Shown here piece after piece: positions 42,522 through 52,134 of a DNA stretch of 64,000 bases; positions within the stretch are counted from its first letter, which is position 1, and each line of letters starts with the position of its first letter. The stretch is from Bacillota bacterium (GTDB taxonomy: Bacteria > Bacillota > Clostridia > Peptostreptococcales > Anaerovoracaceae). The notes under the pieces were generated by a model. The model was given only the letters and a program-made list of their open reading frames with translations. It did no database searches and was not told the DNA's origin. Both the position numbers and the translations under genes were made by a program. The stretch lies in contig JAFRKJ010000037.1 of NCBI GenBank assembly GCA_017431785.1, forward strand, positions 153,896-217,895. Reading direction: 5' to 3'.

Positions 42522-45500
42522 TCAGTAAATCTCGCAGCCTTTGCGGCCGGCTCTCTTGACTCGGTAAAGGGCTTCATCTGCATCCTTGAAGATATCACCC
42601 TTCGGATTTTCGCGATCGGCAAAGGCTACACCTACGCTGAGGGATACCGGCGGCAGATCATCAATCGGATGCTGCAGAAGATGATTGATATTTGCGATCT
42701 TGTCGAGCACCAGCTGGCTCATGGAACTGTTCACACGCGTCATGACGACAGCGAACTCATCACCGCCGATTCGGCAGAGGATATCCACGGAACGGAAACT
42801 ATTGTGCAGAATGTCTGCAACTTTCTTCAGAATTCTGTCTCCGATGGCATGTCCGTAGTTGTCGTTGACATCCTTGAAGTAATCCACATCGATTAGAATC
42901 AAGGCCATATGATCTGTATCCGCACTCTCCATCAGAAGGTCATAGGCGCCGCGGTTGAACAGCCCTGTGAGCGCATCATGGGATGCCTCATGGCTGAGTT
43001 TTTCTCTCGCCTGTTCGTTTTCATGGAGGATCGTATTGTATGTTTTGGTGACGAAGCGCAGTTCCTCAACGCCTCTCGGCTCGATCGCCTCCTGCTTTTG
43101 CATGCTCTTGACCATATTTGTGAGCGGTTTTCGTATCATCTGTGTGATGATGAAGACCATGCCGAGCACGATCAGCAGGAACAGAATCGTCAGTGCTGTC
43201 TGGGCATTGACCAGTCTTGCCATCCTCCTTGTGGACGTATTCAGTTCCTGTTTTGCTGACCGGATCAGTTCCTGTGTGCACAAGTTGACATTTTCACGGA
43301 TCAGCTGCTTATAACGCATATAGTTATCATCGAAGACAAGTGTCCGGGCTTTTTCCCTCATTTCGTTCCCGGACAGTTTTTTGTCTTCTGGTTTGATCTG
43401 GATATCTCTGACTTCCTTCGGTACCTCTGAAGGCTCATAGTTTCCTGCCTCCACCATGAGCCGCATTGCGTAGTTCTCAAACCCGATCAGTTCATTGGAA
43501 AGGCTGAGCGCATTGTTGAGACTGTCGATCGCACCTGTCTCGTTCCCTCGCATCAGAGTCTGCAGTTCCTCGACCGCAAGATTTCTGCGCTTGGTGACAT
43601 TCACTTCTTCATAGAACTCCTGCATGTACACCGCGTCCCCTGTCACAACGAAACATCTGACACGGTCCGTCAGATAATCTGATCCGATTTCCATGTTAGC
43701 TGTGGCGTGCTGCGCTTCTACGTAGTGGTCGCTCGCCGCTTCCATTCGCTGATATCCATGGGTAACATACACGTCGACAATCAGCAGCGCAGCCGCAGCG
43801 ATCACGGCGATGATCACAAAGCAGATGGACGCCGTCCTAAGGTGAATCCCTGTACGCTCTTTACCGCCCTGATGCAGTGCTGATGTATTCTCTTCCTGCC
43901 CGGACTGTTCTGTCTTTTCATCGTTTCCGTCTATGGAGTGACCAAGATCTGAAAAGAGCTTTTCTTCGTCAGCACGGTCCTTTTCTTTTCTCTGCAGGAT
44001 AAATGGTTCGAACTCAATAGCAGGTACTGGTTTTGAGAAGAAGTAACCCTGAACGATATCACAGCCGAGTTTTTTGAGTGCCTGAAGCTGTTCTCCGGTT
44101 TCAACACCTTCCGCGATGACCGGCACCGACAAGTATTTCGAGATGTCGATGATGACTTCCACCAGATGGGTATTGCCGTCCGGTTTGAAGGCATCGCGGA
44201 CAAACTGCATATCGAGCTTCATCGCATCGATCGGCAGACTGGAGATCATGTTCAGAGAAGAGTAGCCTGTGCCAAAGTCATCCATCTCGATCTTGAAGCC
44301 TTTCTCTCTAAGCTTCGAGACGGTCCCGATAATCTGCTCACTGTCCTGTGTATAAGCAGATTCTGTGATTTCAAGAAGCAGGGACTCCTCTGCAATACCG
44401 TGTTCATCGAGAATAGACTGCAGTATCTCCGTCAGTTTCGGGTCGTACATATCGACTCTGGAGACATTGACGGAAATCGGAATGGCGTAATCGAATTTCT
44501 CTTTCCACTCTTTGATCTGTCGTGCCGTCTCTCTCCAGACATACTGATCCAGTTTCTGAATCAATCCATTTTCTTCAAACAGAGGAATGAAGACTCCCGG
44601 GCTGACCATGCCTAGCTGCGGATGAATCCAACGCACCAGCGCTTCCGCACTGGTGAGCATCGGCGTATCCTGGCGGATGTCAAACTTCGGCTGATAATAA
44701 ACCTGGAATTGTCCTTTTGTGATAGCCGTCGGAAAATCTTCAATCAGCTGCTCCGCATAGATCCGACGTTCATGCAGTGTGTTATCGTAAATAGCAATAT
44801 TCTGTGTGAAGCTTCCCCTGACTCTGTCTGCTGCCAGTTTCGCCCGGTCAAACCGCCGTTCAATATCGATGTCCTTATCGACATTCTGGTAAACACCCAT
44901 CCTCAGGCGGATGCGGTTTTCGGCGGTTTCATCATCAGCCAGCACAATGGATGCCTTCTCCATGATCTGCTGGTAATCCTCTCTGTGCGGGCAATACACC
45001 ATGAAAGTATCCGCATCTCTTCTGCAGACGATGCCATCAGAGTCTGTCACAAGCTCTCGCACCTGCTGTCCGATCTTCCTAAGCACCTCGTCGCCGTAGG
45101 CTTTGCCGTAGCGCTCATTGATCATATGGAAATGGTTCACATCGATGATGATGGCATCCATCGCAAGATCCTTGTGATACTGATCGAACTGTTCCGCGTA
45201 GCGGTAGAAGAACTCCCTGTTATACAGACCTGTCAGCGTATCTCTCTCCGTCAGCTCGATGATATCTCTATCCTCTGAAAGCTCGATGGCGTGAAGCACT
45301 CTGGCCTTGATGACGCCGATTTCCGGATAAGGCTTCGGTACGAAATCGATTGCGCCCAGATTCAGGCTTTCGATTTCTGTCTCTGTTTCCGCTGTCGCCA
45401 CGATCACCGGGATATGGGAAAGTTCCTTATCTTCCCGTACTTTTTTCAGCACCTCGATGCCGGACATGACAGGCATCAGAATATCGAGCAGAATAAGGGA

Positions 45501-45680
45501 AAGTGTATCCTTGTTGCTTCGGATCACCTCCATCGCTTCTGCACCGTCGCAGGCGTACAGAATTTCATATTCATCCTTCAGAGCATGCCCCAGTATCTCC
45601 CTGTTAATGGCTTCGTCTTCTGCAATCAGAATCTGGCGCTTGCCATTGGTCGAATGGAATCTTTCGTGTTTCTTTGGCAT
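42522..45680 (-). CDS. REC-GGDEF*-EAL-TM-sensor-TM-GGDEF cyclic-di-GMP protein
   Basis: A very large (1052 aa) signalling protein. Order: REC receiver (about 15-130, phosphoacceptor D66 in LILLDILMP); degenerate GGDEF (about 165-310, motif RRDAD instead of GGDEF); EAL phosphodiesterase domain (about 325-565) with EALVRW, LEITES, MDDFGTGYSS and IAEGVE all intact. A transmembrane segment follows near 617-640, a helical extracytoplasmic region (about 640-825), a second TM near 830-850, and a C-terminal diguanylate cyclase domain with RIGGDEF near 970. RSVD five residues upstream of GGDEF matches the inhibitory I-site RxxD. It could both make and break c-di-GMP. AGGAGA precedes ATG at 45680. It lies 26 bp after its large paralogue. 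Confidence 0.9.
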   Translation of the reverse strand: MPKKHERFHSTNGKRQILIAEDEAINREILGHALKDEYEILYACDGAEAMEVIRSNKDTLSLILLDILMPVMSGIEVLKKVREDKELSHIPVIVATAETETEIESLNLGAIDFVPKPYPEIGVIKARVLHAIELSEDRDIIELTERDTLTGLYNREFFYRYAEQFDQYHKDLAMDAIIIDVNHFHMINERYGKAYGDEVLRKIGQQVRELVTDSDGIVCRRDADTFMVYCPHREDYQQIMEKASIVLADDETAENRIRLRMGVYQNVDKDIDIERRFDRAKLAADRVRGSFTQNIAIYDNTLHERRIYAEQLIEDFPTAITKGQFQVYYQPKFDIRQDTPMLTSAEALVRWIHPQLGMVSPGVFIPLFEENGLIQKLDQYVWRETARQIKEWKEKFDYAIPISVNVSRVDMYDPKLTEILQSILDEHGIAEESLLLEITESAYTQDSEQIIGTVSKLREKGFKIEMDDFGTGYSSLNMISSLPIDAMKLDMQFVRDAFKPDGNTHLVEVIIDISKYLSVPVIAEGVETGEQLQALKKLGCDIVQGYFFSKPVPAIEFEPFILQRKEKDRADEEKLFSDLGHSIDGNDEKTEQSGQEENTSALHQGGKERTGIHLRTASICFVIIAVIAAAALLIVDVYVTHGYQRMEAASDHYVEAQHATANMEIGSDYLTDRVRCFVVTGDAVYMQEFYEEVNVTKRRNLAVEELQTLMRGNETGAIDSLNNALSLSNELIGFENYAMRLMVEAGNYEPSEVPKEVRDIQIKPEDKKLSGNEMREKARTLVFDDNYMRYKQLIRENVNLCTQELIRSAKQELNTSTRRMARLVNAQTALTILFLLIVLGMVFIITQMIRKPLTNMVKSMQKQEAIEPRGVEELRFVTKTYNTILHENEQAREKLSHEASHDALTGLFNRGAYDLLMESADTDHMALILIDVDYFKDVNDNYGHAIGDRILKKVADILHNSFRSVDILCRIGGDEFAVVMTRVNSSMSQLVLDKIANINHLLQHPIDDLPPVSLSVGVAFADRENPKGDIFKDADEALYRVKRAGRKGCEIY

Positions 45681-45706
45681 CGTTATCTCCTATTCAATCT
45701 TTCAGG

Positions 45707-48700
45707 TTAGGATTTCAGCCTCTTTTTGTTTTTATACATCGCTTTATCGGCGTGCTGGAATACCTGTTCAATGGTTTCCTCTTTATCTCCGCTCCAGCAG
45801 GCAATACCGCAGGCAATGACGACATCGCCGCTCACAAGATGCTTCTCATTCTGTTCGCGGAACTGCGCAGCGATCGTATCCCTCGCCTGGTAGTCCGATC
45901 CCTGCAGGATGGCAACGAACTCATCGCCGCCGATTCGGAACACCGGACTGTGTTTGAAATGATTGCAGATCATCGAGCAGGCATCCTTGATAAATTGATC
46001 TCCGACTTTGTGACCCTTCGTGTCATTGATTTCCTTCACGCCGTTTACATCACAGACTGCAACGGCGAAAGGAGTCTGACTTCCTGCCGCGATTGCTTTG
46101 TCGATACTCTGCTCTGCTTCTGCGAAGGCGAGTTTTGTCTTCACACCCGTCAGAACATCTTTCCTGGCTGCTCTTCTCGCTTTCTCCAGATTCTGCTCAA
46201 ATTCTTTTTCCCGTTGCATCTGAATATTGATGTTATTGACACCGATGACAACATGCGGATCCTTCGGGTCCGTCATCCGTGTTGCCTTCATACTTACCCA
46301 GGAAGGTGTCCCGTCAAACAAAAGCCGATAAGAAGTCATAAATATTCCGTTCCTGTCGAGTTCTTTGATCAGGTTCTCCTTCGTGAAAAGTCCCAGGAAC
46401 TCTTCCAGATCGTCCGGATGCATGACGCGCAGCACATTTGAACGGCTTTTTTCGAAGAAGTCCTTACCGCCTTTCTCGATATTGAGGGATTCGTATTCTT
46501 CGTGAGAGCTGTACTCGATGAACTCTTCTGTTTCCATATCCACATAGTAGATACTGAAATAGTCTGCCGCAAGAGCCTCTGCAATGCTGGCGTAAGTTAC
46601 GCTTTTTTCTATGACGTTCTGATACTCTTTTTCTTTGTAAATCTCGTCATCAATGTCGCTCAGTCCAATCAGTATGTGATCATTGTCATCCGTCAGCTGC
46701 ATGACTTTCATGCTGACGTGCGTCGGCACGCCATCGATGAGAAGCTGATATTTGATCGTGTAATTGCGTTTGCTCTGCATCGTATGCAGGAATGTCTGTT
46801 CATCGAATAGGGCCAGGACGCGGTCGCAGTCCTCCGGAACGATTTTATCCGGAATCTGTTCCCTGCAGTCGTTGAAGAAATCGAAACCGCTGGTCACCGG
46901 AATCAGTCTGTGGTCCTCACCCTGCATACTGTACTCCCGATACACTCCCGTCCTGATATTGATGTAGTAGACACTGAAGTAATCCTGAGCGAGTGCCTGG
47001 GCGATGCGCGCGAATGTCAGGCTGCTGCTGTCCGTATGGATTTCAGCCAACGTCTCCCCTTCCGCGCGGTCCGTTTTGTCCTGTTCCTCCAGCATGTCCT
47101 TTTTCTCTGCAATAAAGGCCGCAAAGGCATCCGCAGGAACAGGTTTTGAGAAATAGTACCCCTGGATGATGTCACATCCCATATCTTTCAGAACGGCTAC
47201 CTGTTCTTTTGTCTCCACACCTTCCGCGATCACCGGAACTTCAAGGTATTTGGCGATATCGATGACAAGCTCGATCATGCGGATATCGCCGCTTCCTGTG
47301 AAGGCATTTCTTACGAAAACCATATCCAGCTTCAGCGCATCAATCGGAAGGCGCGAAATCATCCCGAGAGAAGAATAACCTGTTCCGAAATCGTCCATTT
47401 CCACTCTAAGTCCAAGCTTCCTGAGTGCTTTCACTGTTGTAATGATGAAGTCCTCGTCTTCCGTATACGCAGTCTCTGTCACTTCAAGACACAGATCAGC
47501 AGGATCCAGCTGGTAGTCTTCCATCAACTGCTTGAACACCTGAACGATGCCCGCATCGGAAATATCGACCCTCGAGACATTGACCGATACCGGTGTCACA
47601 AAGCCATAGGTTTCCTTCCATTCGCGCACCTGCCTGGCAGCCTCTTCCCAGACGTAATTATCCAACTGCCGGATCATTCCGTTCTCTTCAAACAGCGGGA
47701 TGAACACGCCCGGATTGACCATTCCCAGTTCCGGGTGCTCCCAGCGGACGAGGGCTTCCGCGCTGAAGAGCATCGGCATTTCACCGCGCACATCATATTT
47801 TGGCTGGTAGTAGACCTTGAACTGTTTCTCGCGAATTGCCCGCTTGAAATCCTCCGTCAGTCTTTCTGCGAACATCTCCGACTCATGTAACTTCGTATCG
47901 TAAATCGCAATCTTTTTGTTGTAGTTTCCGCGTAAGAGGTCCGCGGCTGCCTTTGCGCGGTCGAAGCGCTGCTCCACGCCGACGGTTTTATCTACGTTCT
48001 GGTACACACCCATTCGCAGGCGGATTTTATCAGTGTTTCCGCTTTCGTCCTCGATCCCTTTCACAGCGAGAGAAAGCATATGTGAATAATCTGTCCGGTG
48101 CGGACAGTAAATCATGAAGATGTCCTCTTCACGTCTGCAGACGATGCCTCCTGTTGTCTGTACGATATTGCGGAGATTGTTGCCGAGTTGTTTCAGGATC
48201 GCGTTCGCCTCTACTCTTCCGTAGCGGTCGACGACCAGATGAAATCGGGTGATATCCACTACGATTGCATCCATCGGATCATTTTTGTGGTGCTGATCGA
48301 AGACCGTTGCGTAGTTATAGAAGAATTCCCGGTTATAGAGTCCTGTCAGCGGATCTCTCTCCGTAGAATGAATGATTTCTCTGTCTTCAGACAGTTCGAT
48401 GATACGGCGTGTCCTGGCCAGGATAATGTCTCTTGGTGGATAAGGTTTTGAGATAAAGTCTGTCGCGCCAAGCTCCAGACACTCGACTTCTGACTTGTGA
48501 TCTGCCGTCATGACGATGACCGGAATCTTCGACCAGTCGCGAGATTCCCTCAGCCGCTTCAGCACTTCCATCCCTGACATAACAGGCATCAGAAGATCCA
48601 GTAGAATCAGTGAAATCTCCCGCTCACTATTCTGAATCTGCGTGAATGCATCCCGGCCATTTTCAGCAATAATCACCTCATAGTCCTCTGACAATGCAGC

Positions 48701-48790
48701 TCTCAGAATTTCTCTGTTGATCATCTCGTCATCGACGATCAGAATCCGCCTTTTCTCATCGGTCTGAATTCTAAGATGGTTTCTGGGCAT
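45707..48790 (-). CDS. REC-GGDEF*-EAL-PAS-PAS-GGDEF cyclic-di-GMP protein
   Basis: A 1027-residue paralogue of the next gene, with the same REC (D65 in LILLDLLMP), degenerate GGDEF (RREED) and intact EAL (EALVRW, LEVTET, MDDFGTGYSS, IAEGVE) modules in residues 1-565. In place of the membrane sensor, it has two tandem PAS-like repeats (about 590-720 and 730-850), each with a Y-D-I-x-T-G/E-x-Y-x-E-Y strand pattern and a DFF-R core. It ends in a GGDEF domain (FRIGGDEF, near 955) that lacks the RxxD I-site. It is cytoplasmic, with no membrane segment. The start at 48790 has GAGGAGG nine bases upstream; a frame start at 48805 lies within that Shine-Dalgarno. It heads the long signalling operon. 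Confidence 0.9.
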   Translation of the reverse strand: MPRNHLRIQTDEKRRILIVDDEMINREILRAALSEDYEVIIAENGRDAFTQIQNSEREISLILLDLLMPVMSGMEVLKRLRESRDWSKIPVIVMTADHKSEVECLELGATDFISKPYPPRDIILARTRRIIELSEDREIIHSTERDPLTGLYNREFFYNYATVFDQHHKNDPMDAIVVDITRFHLVVDRYGRVEANAILKQLGNNLRNIVQTTGGIVCRREEDIFMIYCPHRTDYSHMLSLAVKGIEDESGNTDKIRLRMGVYQNVDKTVGVEQRFDRAKAAADLLRGNYNKKIAIYDTKLHESEMFAERLTEDFKRAIREKQFKVYYQPKYDVRGEMPMLFSAEALVRWEHPELGMVNPGVFIPLFEENGMIRQLDNYVWEEAARQVREWKETYGFVTPVSVNVSRVDISDAGIVQVFKQLMEDYQLDPADLCLEVTETAYTEDEDFIITTVKALRKLGLRVEMDDFGTGYSSLGMISRLPIDALKLDMVFVRNAFTGSGDIRMIELVIDIAKYLEVPVIAEGVETKEQVAVLKDMGCDIIQGYYFSKPVPADAFAAFIAEKKDMLEEQDKTDRAEGETLAEIHTDSSSLTFARIAQALAQDYFSVYYINIRTGVYREYSMQGEDHRLIPVTSGFDFFNDCREQIPDKIVPEDCDRVLALFDEQTFLHTMQSKRNYTIKYQLLIDGVPTHVSMKVMQLTDDNDHILIGLSDIDDEIYKEKEYQNVIEKSVTYASIAEALAADYFSIYYVDMETEEFIEYSSHEEYESLNIEKGGKDFFEKSRSNVLRVMHPDDLEEFLGLFTKENLIKELDRNGIFMTSYRLLFDGTPSWVSMKATRMTDPKDPHVVIGVNNINIQMQREKEFEQNLEKARRAARKDVLTGVKTKLAFAEAEQSIDKAIAAGSQTPFAVAVCDVNGVKEINDTKGHKVGDQFIKDACSMICNHFKHSPVFRIGGDEFVAILQGSDYQARDTIAAQFREQNEKHLVSGDVVIACGIACWSGDKEETIEQVFQHADKAMYKNKKRLKS

Positions 48791-48864
48791 ATACTTCCTC
48801 CTCATTCTTCGCGTGTTCGTCTTCCCAGACTATCTGATTGTTCTTACATTGTATTGTACCACAT

Positions 48865-48893
48865 TTGAATGCATGTAAAAACAACTGTATAAT
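48865..48893 (+). promoter_or_regulatory. Sigma-A promoter of the nitrilase-family gene
   Basis: TTGAAT (48865-48870) and a perfect TATAAT (48888-48893) are separated by 17 nt, 36 bp upstream of the gene. It lies in the divergent gap with the c-di-GMP operon. Confidence 0.8.
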
Positions 48894-48929
48894 ATACTTG
48901 TTATTTCCAATGAATGAAGGAGGTCTGTT

Positions 48930-49739
48930 ATGAATTTTAAGTTGGGACTTTGCCAGATTGCAGGATCTGTAGACAAAGAAGAAGCAAAGAAGAACGCAGA
49001 AAAGCATGTGCGCCAGGCTGCAGAAAATGGTGCACAGGTCATCGCTCTTCCGGAGATGTGGGACTGCCCTTATTCTAATGACTACTTCAGAGATTACGCA
49101 GAACCGGCAGACGGGCCGACTGTAGAGTTTATGTCAAAACTGGCAGGCAATCTGGGAATCTATCTGATCGGTGGATCCATCTCGGAGCTGGATGGAGACA
49201 AGGTGTATAATACATCCTTCAGTTTCGACCGTCATGGTGACCTGATCGGGCGTCACCGCAAAGTGCATCTCTTCGACATTGATGTAGAAGGCGGTATCCG
49301 TTTCATGGAATCCGATACCCTGACAGCGGGGGAAGATATGACGATTCTGGATACGGAATACTGCAAAATCGGCGTTGCCATCTGTTATGATGTGCGTTTC
49401 CCGGAATGGCACCGCAAGATGGCCTTGGCAGGCGCCAAGTTGATTGTACTTCCGGCAGCTTTTAATATGACAACAGGACCGGCCCACTGGGATCTGACCA
49501 TGCGGGCAAGAGCTTTGGACAACCAAGTATACTTCGCGGCTAATGCGCCGGCAAGAGATGAAAACGGTGTATATGTCGCTTATGGAAACTCCTGTATTGC
49601 AAGCCCATGGGGCGACTTCATCGCACACGCCGACGAAAAAGAACAAATCATATACGGCGACATCGATCTCGACAAGGTTGACGCCATCAGAGATCAGCTG
49701 CCGCTTCTGAAACACCGCAGACCGGAACTGTACTTCTAA
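48930..49739 (+). CDS. Nitrilase-family carbon-nitrogen hydrolase (omega-amidase-like)
   Basis: A 269-residue CN-hydrolase. The Glu-Lys-Cys triad is in VIALPEMWDCPYS (E42), GRHRKVHLFDID (K112) and IGVAICYDVRFPE (C147). The closest motif pattern is that of omega-amidase/NIT2, which hydrolyses alpha-ketoglutaramate and alpha-ketosuccinamate, but other amidases share it. Length is typical. AGGAGG lies seven bases before ATG at 48930. Its 3' end overlaps the convergent SnoaL-like gene by 4 bp. A role in amide or transamination by-product metabolism is likely. Confidence 0.88.
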   Translation: MNFKLGLCQIAGSVDKEEAKKNAEKHVRQAAENGAQVIALPEMWDCPYSNDYFRDYAEPADGPTVEFMSKLAGNLGIYLIGGSISELDGDKVYNTSFSFDRHGDLIGRHRKVHLFDIDVEGGIRFMESDTLTAGEDMTILDTEYCKIGVAICYDVRFPEWHRKMALAGAKLIVLPAAFNMTTGPAHWDLTMRARALDNQVYFAANAPARDENGVYVAYGNSCIASPWGDFIAHADEKEQIIYGDIDLDKVDAIRDQLPLLKHRRPELYF

Positions 49740-50509
49740 CCAAGTTCACTCACAAACGGGTGGGAGAATTCCGCATCCCGGATTTCGTATCCCCATCCGA
49801 TTCCGATCATACGGAACGGCATCAGCGCATGTAATTCAGTGTGTACACAGAACCCTGTCAGCGCGAAGAGATATCCATCTCCGCACTCCTCTATGTAAAT
49901 CATCTCTTCGCGCACATGGATATTGTCGAGATACGGCCGTTCTTCATTGAGCATCTTCCTGACGTTTTGTGCCAGATGTTCCCGCATCAAATCAAAACTC
50001 ACATCCCCATTGAGCGCAATGAGATCATTCATCTCCTTTTCGGACTTTGCCTGTTCTGTTTCATTCTTATTGAGAATAACAACAGGTCTTATTTCATTCC
50101 TTGGAATTTTAAACTGCATCAGGCGGCAGCTGTAATCATCCGTTTCTTTGCTGAAAACCATCAGGATATCGATATCCCAAACCCGGTCTTCGTGGAAGTC
50201 CAAAACGCCTTTCGCTCTGACCACATCGAGGCTCTCCGTTTCGTGAATCGTGAAATTCCATGTGTCGATCTGAAGATCACCCCACTTTTCCCAATCATAG
50301 GTGATCAGCCAGCGGATCTGTTCCATGGTGCGGAACCATGGACCATTGTCCGTTCCGATGATGATCGGCAGTCTGTTCCGATCAAAAAAGGCATCATAAA
50401 ACTGGTCAAAGTTTTCTGTATTGCGTTCCTGATAACACTTTTTCATGACCTCCAGTTTCTGGTGGATCATGTCTCTTTTTTCTCTGTTGTTCATATGCAT
50501 CTCGATCAT
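49736..50509 (-). CDS. SnoaL/NTF2-like hypothetical protein
   Basis: A 257-residue cytoplasmic protein. Residues 10-145 resemble a SnoaL-like (NTF2 fold) domain: helical KLEVMKKCYQERNTENFDQFYDAFF (conserved x-F-D-x-FF pattern), IGTDNGPWFRTMEQIRWL, then paired strands. The C-terminal 110 residues (NDLIALNGDVSFDLMRE..., YIEECGDGYLFALTG) form a second strand-rich half of unknown type. The track start at 50551 would overlap buk by 42 bp; ATG at 50509 shares one base with the buk stop (TAATG), indicating translational coupling. Its function is unknown, but the tight link implies cotranscription with butyrate kinase. Confidence 0.72.
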   Translation of the reverse strand: MIEMHMNNREKRDMIHQKLEVMKKCYQERNTENFDQFYDAFFDRNRLPIIIGTDNGPWFRTMEQIRWLITYDWEKWGDLQIDTWNFTIHETESLDVVRAKGVLDFHEDRVWDIDILMVFSKETDDYSCRLMQFKIPRNEIRPVVILNKNETEQAKSEKEMNDLIALNGDVSFDLMREHLAQNVRKMLNEERPYLDNIHVREEMIYIEECGDGYLFALTGFCVHTELHALMPFRMIGIGWGYEIRDAEFSHPFVSELG

Positions 50510-51615
50510 TAATACTCTTTTGCTTCTTCCGCGCCGGTCAGTACACGACACGCGCCCTCGGCAAGCGCAACCATTTCATCTTCGCCGGGATAGACGGTAA
50601 CAGGTGCGATCCAATCAACCAGATCGGAGATCGCATCTGTCACGACTGGACTGTGCGCGATGCCGCCCGTGAAAATGATTTGATCGACCTTTCCCTTCAT
50701 CGCGATGGACATTGCCGCGATTTCTTTGGCGACCTGATAATAAAAGGCGTCAAGGGCTTCCTGTACAGATTCATCTCCTTCCGCTGCGGCTTTCAAAAGT
50801 ACCTGTACGCTATTTGTTCCGGTATAGGCCAGCAGGCCGCCTTTGCGGGTAAATGTCTTCCTGATTTCGTCTTCCGTCATACCGCTGTCAAAGCACATGT
50901 CAACGACTTTGTCCACCGGAAGACTCCCTGCCCGTTCCGGTGAGAATGGACCTTCCCCGCTGACCGCATCTTCCGTATCAAGCACCTTACCTTTAACGTG
51001 CGCACCGACAGATACTCCGCCGCCCATGTGGCAGATCAGCAGGTTCAGATCTTCATATGCTTTTCCCACTGATGCCGCATAGCGACGGGCGATCGCTTTC
51101 TGATTCAGCGCATGCCAGACACAGGTCCGCTCGATTGATGGATATCCCGAATACCGCGCGATCCTAGACAGTTCATTGACCACCGGCGGATCTACGATAT
51201 AAGCAGGCACTCCGCTCTCACGTTCCAGTTCGCTGCCGATCAGGGCTCCCAGATTTGAAGCATGCTGTCCGCTGACACCAATGCGGCAGTCGCGCACCAA
51301 TGCGTCATTGACGCGATATGTGCCGCCGGGAAGCTGACGCACCAACCCTCCTCTGCAGACAATGGCTGCAAAATCAGCCAGCTCGAATCCGTTTTCACAG
51401 AGTGCATCCATCACAATCTGTTTACGGAAGTCCAACTGGTCCGCGATGCTTCCGAGCTTTTGCAATTCTTTCGCATCGTGCCGCAGTGTCTCAATAAACA
51501 ACTCATTGAGCGGCTGTGCTGTATCCTGTTTTCCGGTTTCAGAGACCGCTTCATAAACTGCGATCTTTGTCGATGTGGAACCGGGGTTTACGACTAATAT
51601 CCTATTATGCTTCAT
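50509..51615 (-). CDS. buk: Butyrate kinase
   Basis: A 368-residue acetokinase-family enzyme that converts butyryl-phosphate and ADP to butyrate and ATP (or isobutyrate/branched-chain equivalents). Motifs: ILVVNPGSTSTKIAVYE phosphate-1 region, AAIVCRGGLVRQLPGG, LNLLICHMGGGVSVGAHV and QIIFTGGIAHS. The usual partner phosphotransbutyrylase (ptb) is not adjacent in this window. AAGGAGTC lies before ATG at 51615. It follows a truncated DJ-1 gene by 5 bp and is coupled to a SnoaL-like gene, so the ancestral operon was DJ-1-buk-SnoaL. Confidence 0.93.
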   Translation of the reverse strand: MKHNRILVVNPGSTSTKIAVYEAVSETGKQDTAQPLNELFIETLRHDAKELQKLGSIADQLDFRKQIVMDALCENGFELADFAAIVCRGGLVRQLPGGTYRVNDALVRDCRIGVSGQHASNLGALIGSELERESGVPAYIVDPPVVNELSRIARYSGYPSIERTCVWHALNQKAIARRYAASVGKAYEDLNLLICHMGGGVSVGAHVKGKVLDTEDAVSGEGPFSPERAGSLPVDKVVDMCFDSGMTEDEIRKTFTRKGGLLAYTGTNSVQVLLKAAAEGDESVQEALDAFYYQVAKEIAAMSIAMKGKVDQIIFTGGIAHSPVVTDAISDLVDWIAPVTVYPGEDEMVALAEGACRVLTGAEEAKEY

Positions 51616-51620
51616 GATTT

Positions 51621-51973
51621 TCAGGACTCCTTTGGTTTGAACTCTCCACTGCCTTGTATATCAAAACCCATCAGTTTTTTGACTTTCTGTATATGTTCTT
51701 GATCTGTCAGCATTTCCAGAAGCAGAAGCGCTACTCCAGATGCAGTCGACGGGCCGCAGGAGGTAATCAGATTTCCATCGACGACGATGCGTTCCTCTGC
51801 CAGCACCTCTGCACCGAAATCCGCTAACTGTTTTTGTCTGTGACCGCCGCTGAGAGCGTAGGTCGTCGCCTTCCGTCCTTCAAGGATCCCGCTGTTGCCC
51901 AGCCCAGCACATCTGCAAAGGCGCTGAACTCAAGCAGCTCGAACCCGCTGAGGGCAAGTAATAAAACTATCAT
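51621..51973 (-). pseudogene. DJ-1/PfpI pseudogene with internal deletion
   Basis: The frame starting at ATG 51973 reads LLLALSGFELLEFSAFADVLGW, matching the intact DJ-1 protein at 41880-42494 over its first 26 residues. It then shifts frame; the later frame continues GNSGILEGRKATTYALSGG and on to the C-terminal TSCGPSTASGVALLL. Compared with the paralogue, about 98 codons (roughly 295 bp) are missing, including the nucleophile cysteine. The junction lies at a short TGGGC microhomology (near 51900), which fits deletion between direct repeats. The remaining 3' ORF (51621-51806) is open but lacks the active site. It lies 5 bp before buk. Confidence 0.85.
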
Positions 51974-52088
51974 AACGACACTTCCTGACAAACACCTCTT
52001 TTGATAAAACATCTTTTCGTTACAGAATTATAGCACGGTTTTTATGTTTTATACCATCTGCCGCTCGCTTTTGATGCTGAGAAAGGAT

Positions 52089-52094
52089 TATAAT
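52089..52094 (+). promoter_or_regulatory. Possible -10 of the antiporter gene
   Basis: TATAAT at 52089-52094 lies 40 bp upstream of the antiporter start. No convincing -35 was found at 16-18 nt. Confidence 0.35.
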
Positions 52095-52134
52095 ACTTTT
52101 TGATAAGATTTGAATTCAACAGGAGCAAGACATC

